Shown here: positions 61,849 through 64,000 of the stretch, one piece after another
Layout: every line of letters starts with the position of its first letter
How positions within the stretch are numbered: position 1 is the first letter of the stretch
Source: Candidatus Electrothrix communis
GTDB lineage: Bacteria; Desulfobacterota; Desulfobulbia; Desulfobulbales; Desulfobulbaceae
Reading direction: 5' to 3'
Assembly (NCBI GenBank): GCA_030644725.1
Contig: CP130629.1
Coordinates: 3,983,501 to 4,047,500, forward strand
DNA: 64,000 nucleotides
Translations under genes and position numbers: made by a program
The notes under the pieces: model-generated
Told to the model about the DNA's origin: nothing
Seen by the model: only the letters and a program-made list of their open reading frames with translations
Databases searched by the model: none

Positions 61849-62943
61849 ATGACAAGAGCGCACACTCCACATTCTGATTTACCGCCACCGTTGACCAGCG
61901 TTGGTGTTGTGGGCTGGTTGCGGCGGAACCTGTTTTCAACACCGCTGAACACACTGTTCACCTTGGGGGCCTTTTACCTGCTCTACCGCTTGATGCCGCC
62001 CATGGTCAACTGGGCTCTGCTTGATGCTGATTGGACTGGAACCGGTCGAGAGGCTTGCTCCGGTGACGGGGCTTGCTGGGTCTTTGTTCGGCTGCGTTTT
62101 ATTCATTTCATGGTCGGGTTTTATCCAGAGGACCAACTGTGGCGACCTGTTGCGGCTTTCGGGATGGCGGGGTTGCTTCTTCTGTATCTCCTGCTGAACG
62201 GTCTGCCGTATAAGGGCTGGGTTGCTGGATTCACCCTTCTTGGTTCTCCCTTTATAGCCTTTTTTCTCTTTTACGGCGGGCTGTTCGGGCTACCTGTAGT
62301 GGAGACCCATCAATGGGGCGGGTTGATGCTCACCCTGATTCTCTCAACAGTGGGGATGTTGCTTGCCCTACCGTTTGGTACGTTACTGGCGTTAGGGCGA
62401 CGCTCCTCAATGCCCGTGGCCAGGACACTCAGTGTGGTGTTTATCGAACTTTGGCGCGGTGTCCCATTAATCACCGTCCTCTTTATGTCCTCGGTGCTGC
62501 TCCCCTTATTTATGCCGGATGGGATCCGGCTGGATAAGCTGTTACGCGCTTTGATAGGTATATCCCTGTTTCAGTCAGCCTATATGGCGGAGGTTATCCG
62601 CAGTGGGCTTCAGGCTGTTCCCAAGGGGCAATATGAGGCCGCAGATGCCTTGGGCCTGTCCTATTGGAAGGCCATGCTGCTGATTGTTCTGCCTCAGGCT
62701 TTCAAAACCGTCATTCCTGGCATAGTGAATACCTTTATTGAGCTTTTTAAAGACACCACCCTCGTACTTATCATCGGCCTCTTTGATCTCTTAGCCACGG
62801 TCCAAGGCTCCTTTACGGACAGCAAATGGCTGGGATTCACCGCAGAAGGCTATATCTTTGCCGGGCTGATCTATTGGCTGTTTTGTTTTTCTATGTCCAG
62901 ATACAGTCATCATCTGGAAAAGAAACTACATACCGGGTACTGA
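61849..62943 (+). CDS. aapM: Amino-acid ABC transporter permease AapM
   Basis: 364 residues, partner of AapQ. The permease core has VFIELWRGVPLITVLFM, EAADALGLSYWKAM and VLPQAFKTVIPGIVN (coupling helix) and FKDTTLVLIIG. The N-terminal part holds extra helices, as in BztC. It starts 12 bases after aapQ. The heterodimeric channel takes several L-amino acids in the Rhizobium homologue; the substrate range here is inferred. Confidence 0.93.
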   Translation: MTRAHTPHSDLPPPLTSVGVVGWLRRNLFSTPLNTLFTLGAFYLLYRLMPPMVNWALLDADWTGTGREACSGDGACWVFVRLRFIHFMVGFYPEDQLWRPVAAFGMAGLLLLYLLLNGLPYKGWVAGFTLLGSPFIAFFLFYGGLFGLPVVETHQWGGLMLTLILSTVGMLLALPFGTLLALGRRSSMPVARTLSVVFIELWRGVPLITVLFMSSVLLPLFMPDGIRLDKLLRALIGISLFQSAYMAEVIRSGLQAVPKGQYEAADALGLSYWKAMLLIVLPQAFKTVIPGIVNTFIELFKDTTLVLIIGLFDLLATVQGSFTDSKWLGFTAEGYIFAGLIYWLFCFSMSRYSHHLEKKLHTGY

Positions 62944-62996
62944 AAAACGACAAGATAGAGATCGGATAGAAAACGGTATTCTAACAAAGAAAATTT

Positions 62997-63764
62997 ATGG
63001 GAAATACATCCGTACTACAAGCAGATCAAGGAAGCCCCATTGCTATTGCACTCGAAGGAGTGCATAAATGGTATGACGCCTTTCATGTCCTTAAGAATAT
63101 TAACCTGACGGTTCAGCGGGGTGAGCGGATTATTATTTGCGGTCCCTCCGGTTGTGGAAAATCAACCCTTATCCGCTGTGTAAACAGGCTGGAAAAACAT
63201 CAACGAGGGGTGATACGAGTAAACGGGACAGAGCTTGATGATGATCTTAAGCATATTGAGCAAGTACGTCGCAATATAGGTATGGTCTTTCAGCAGTTTA
63301 ATCTGTTTCCACATCTGACGGTGCTGGAAAATTGCTGCCTGGCCCTGATTTGGGTTCTCAAAAAGCCCCGCGAAGAGGCTGAGGCCATTGCTCTGAATTA
63401 TCTGGAACGGGTCAGGGTGGTTGATCAGGCCTTTAAACACCCAGGACATTTATCCGGCGGTCAGCAGCAGCGGGTGGCTATTGCCCGTTCTCTGTGTATG
63501 AATCCCAGTATTATGCTCTTTGATGAGCCAACCTCGGCTCTTGATCCGGAGATGATCAAAGAGGTGTTGGATGTTATGGTGGATTTGGCGCAGGAAGGCA
63601 TGACCATGATCTGTGTCACCCATGAGATGGGATTTGCGCGAACCGTTGCTGATCGGGTTCTTTTTATGGATTCTGGTGAGATTATCGAGGAAAATGATCC
63701 TGAAAATTTCTTCTCCAATCCGCAGTCTGAGCGAACAAAGCTGTTTTTAGGGCAGATTTTATAA
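62997..63764 (+). CDS. aapP: Amino-acid ABC transporter ATP-binding protein AapP
   Basis: 255 residues. Walker [10 protein letters not shown] (residues 49-57), Q-loop [12 protein letters not shown], signature [14 protein letters not shown], Walker [15 protein letters not shown] and H-loop VTHEMGFA are all intact. It energises AapQM at the inner membrane. Last gene of the aap operon, 53 bases after aapM. Confidence 0.97.
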   Translation: MGNTSVLQADQGSPIAIALEGVHKWYDAFHVLKNINLTVQRGERIIICGPSGCGKSTLIRCVNRLEKHQRGVIRVNGTELDDDLKHIEQVRRNIGMVFQQFNLFPHLTVLENCCLALIWVLKKPREEAEAIALNYLERVRVVDQAFKHPGHLSGGQQQRVAIARSLCMNPSIMLFDEPTSALDPEMIKEVLDVMVDLAQEGMTMICVTHEMGFARTVADRVLFMDSGEIIEENDPENFFSNPQSERTKLFLGQIL

Positions 63765-63797
63765 GAGGTACTATAGAGGTATTGTCCGGGAGAGGTT

Positions 63798-64000
63798 ATG
63801 AAAGAATTTATGTTGATGGAGCCGACAAACCTCACCTTTCAAGAGTTGTTCAGTAACGGGATGCGGTACGCTGTCCCTCGATTTCAACGTGATTATGCCT
63901 GGGGTTTGGAGCAATGGGAGGATTTATGGTCCGATCTCAGTACCTTGCCTGATGAACGTTACCATTATATGGGCTATATCGTTCTTCAGAGGAAAGAGCA
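63798..64000 (+). CDS. DUF262 (GmrSD N-terminal-like) protein, 3' truncated by window
   Basis: 67 residues are visible and the frame is open to the window end. The start (MKEFMLMEPTNLTFQELFS) leads to the DUF262 hallmark VPRFQRDYAWGLEQWEDLWSDL and a GYIVLQ strand. GAGAGG precedes the ATG by about 4-5 bases. DUF262 is the ParB/Srx-like NTPase domain of the GmrSD modification-dependent restriction enzymes and related defence proteins; a DUF1524 nuclease part would be expected beyond the window. The gene begins 33 bases after aapP, so an accessory region may start here. Confidence 0.8.
   Translation, partial: MKEFMLMEPTNLTFQELFSNGMRYAVPRFQRDYAWGLEQWEDLWSDLSTLPDERYHYMGYIVLQRKE

Noticed and set aside
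1-64000. tRNA, rRNA and CRISPR genes
   Set aside because: I saw no cloverleaf, conserved rRNA segment or spaced direct-repeat array, but short RNAs cannot be excluded by eye.

Overview
The window looks like a chromosomal segment of a Gram-negative, probably multicellular or filamentous deltaproteobacterium-type organism (Desulfobacterota; Desulfobulbales or cable-bacterium relatives are my best guess). The grounds are indirect: moderate GC, the proteobacterial rpsA-ihfB pair, an Aap-type amino-acid ABC transporter, many very large hybrid histidine kinases, and a high density of caspase, NACHT and Roc-COR genes, which are typical of multicellular bacteria. No rRNA or tRNA gene is visible, so the taxonomy is an inference.

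Layout. 1-8297: a co-directional signalling cluster of two hybrid histidine kinases, a zinc-ribbon response regulator, a REC-PATAN(DUF4388) protein and a REC-PAS-PAS-GGDEF cyclase with an intact inhibitory site. 8520-14857: an unusual locus in which two paralogous elicitor-type transglutaminases flank a caspase-like protease and a beta-rich partner protein that shares a domain with the protease; an acyltransferase follows. 15068-16063: a divergent CI-type repressor and small-protein pair separated by two inverted repeats. 16173-19560: panE, a C-terminal remnant of kptA, and a NACHT ATPase fused to a C-type-lectin/FGE domain whose end looks like the variable region of a diversity-generating retroelement. 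19913-23292: cytochrome c, Ppx/GppA and a cobyrinate amidase. 23420-30305 (minus): secreted or envelope proteins, namely a Met-rich small protein, a beta-helix/PKD protein, a glycine-rich membrane protein and a YfbK-type VWA lipoprotein. 30631-37193: two tandem dCache_3-type hybrid kinases. 37391-43129 (minus): ilvD, an LRR-Roc-COR GTPase, a CcbP-like acidic protein bracketed by direct repeats, and an orphan antitoxin-like gene. 43424-47932: pilT, a zinc-ribbon/pseudo-receiver protein, rpsA and ihfB. 48106-59135 (minus): a CPBP protease and a moxR-DUF58-tgpA operon split by about 6 kb holding a frameshifted N-acetylglutaminylglutamine amidotransferase, a three-gene ABC-3C conflict system and an RHH antitoxin. 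59639-63764: aapJQMP. 63798-end: the start of a DUF262 protein.

How the pieces fit. Three themes dominate: phosphorelay and c-di-GMP signalling, conflict or cell-fate machinery (caspase/transglutaminase, NACHT-lectin, Roc-COR, ABC-3C, DUF262), and scattered housekeeping genes. The strongest candidates for something undescribed are (i) the transglutaminase-caspase-transglutaminase locus, with apparently cytoplasmic, caspase-adjacent crosslinking enzymes, and (ii) an accessory island whose segments are bounded by extra copies of the 3' end of the DUF58 gene, as if that gene end were a repeatedly used insertion site. The NACHT gene with a DGR-like variable tail is a third. Several families of small palindromic or dispersed repeats mark the accessory boundaries.
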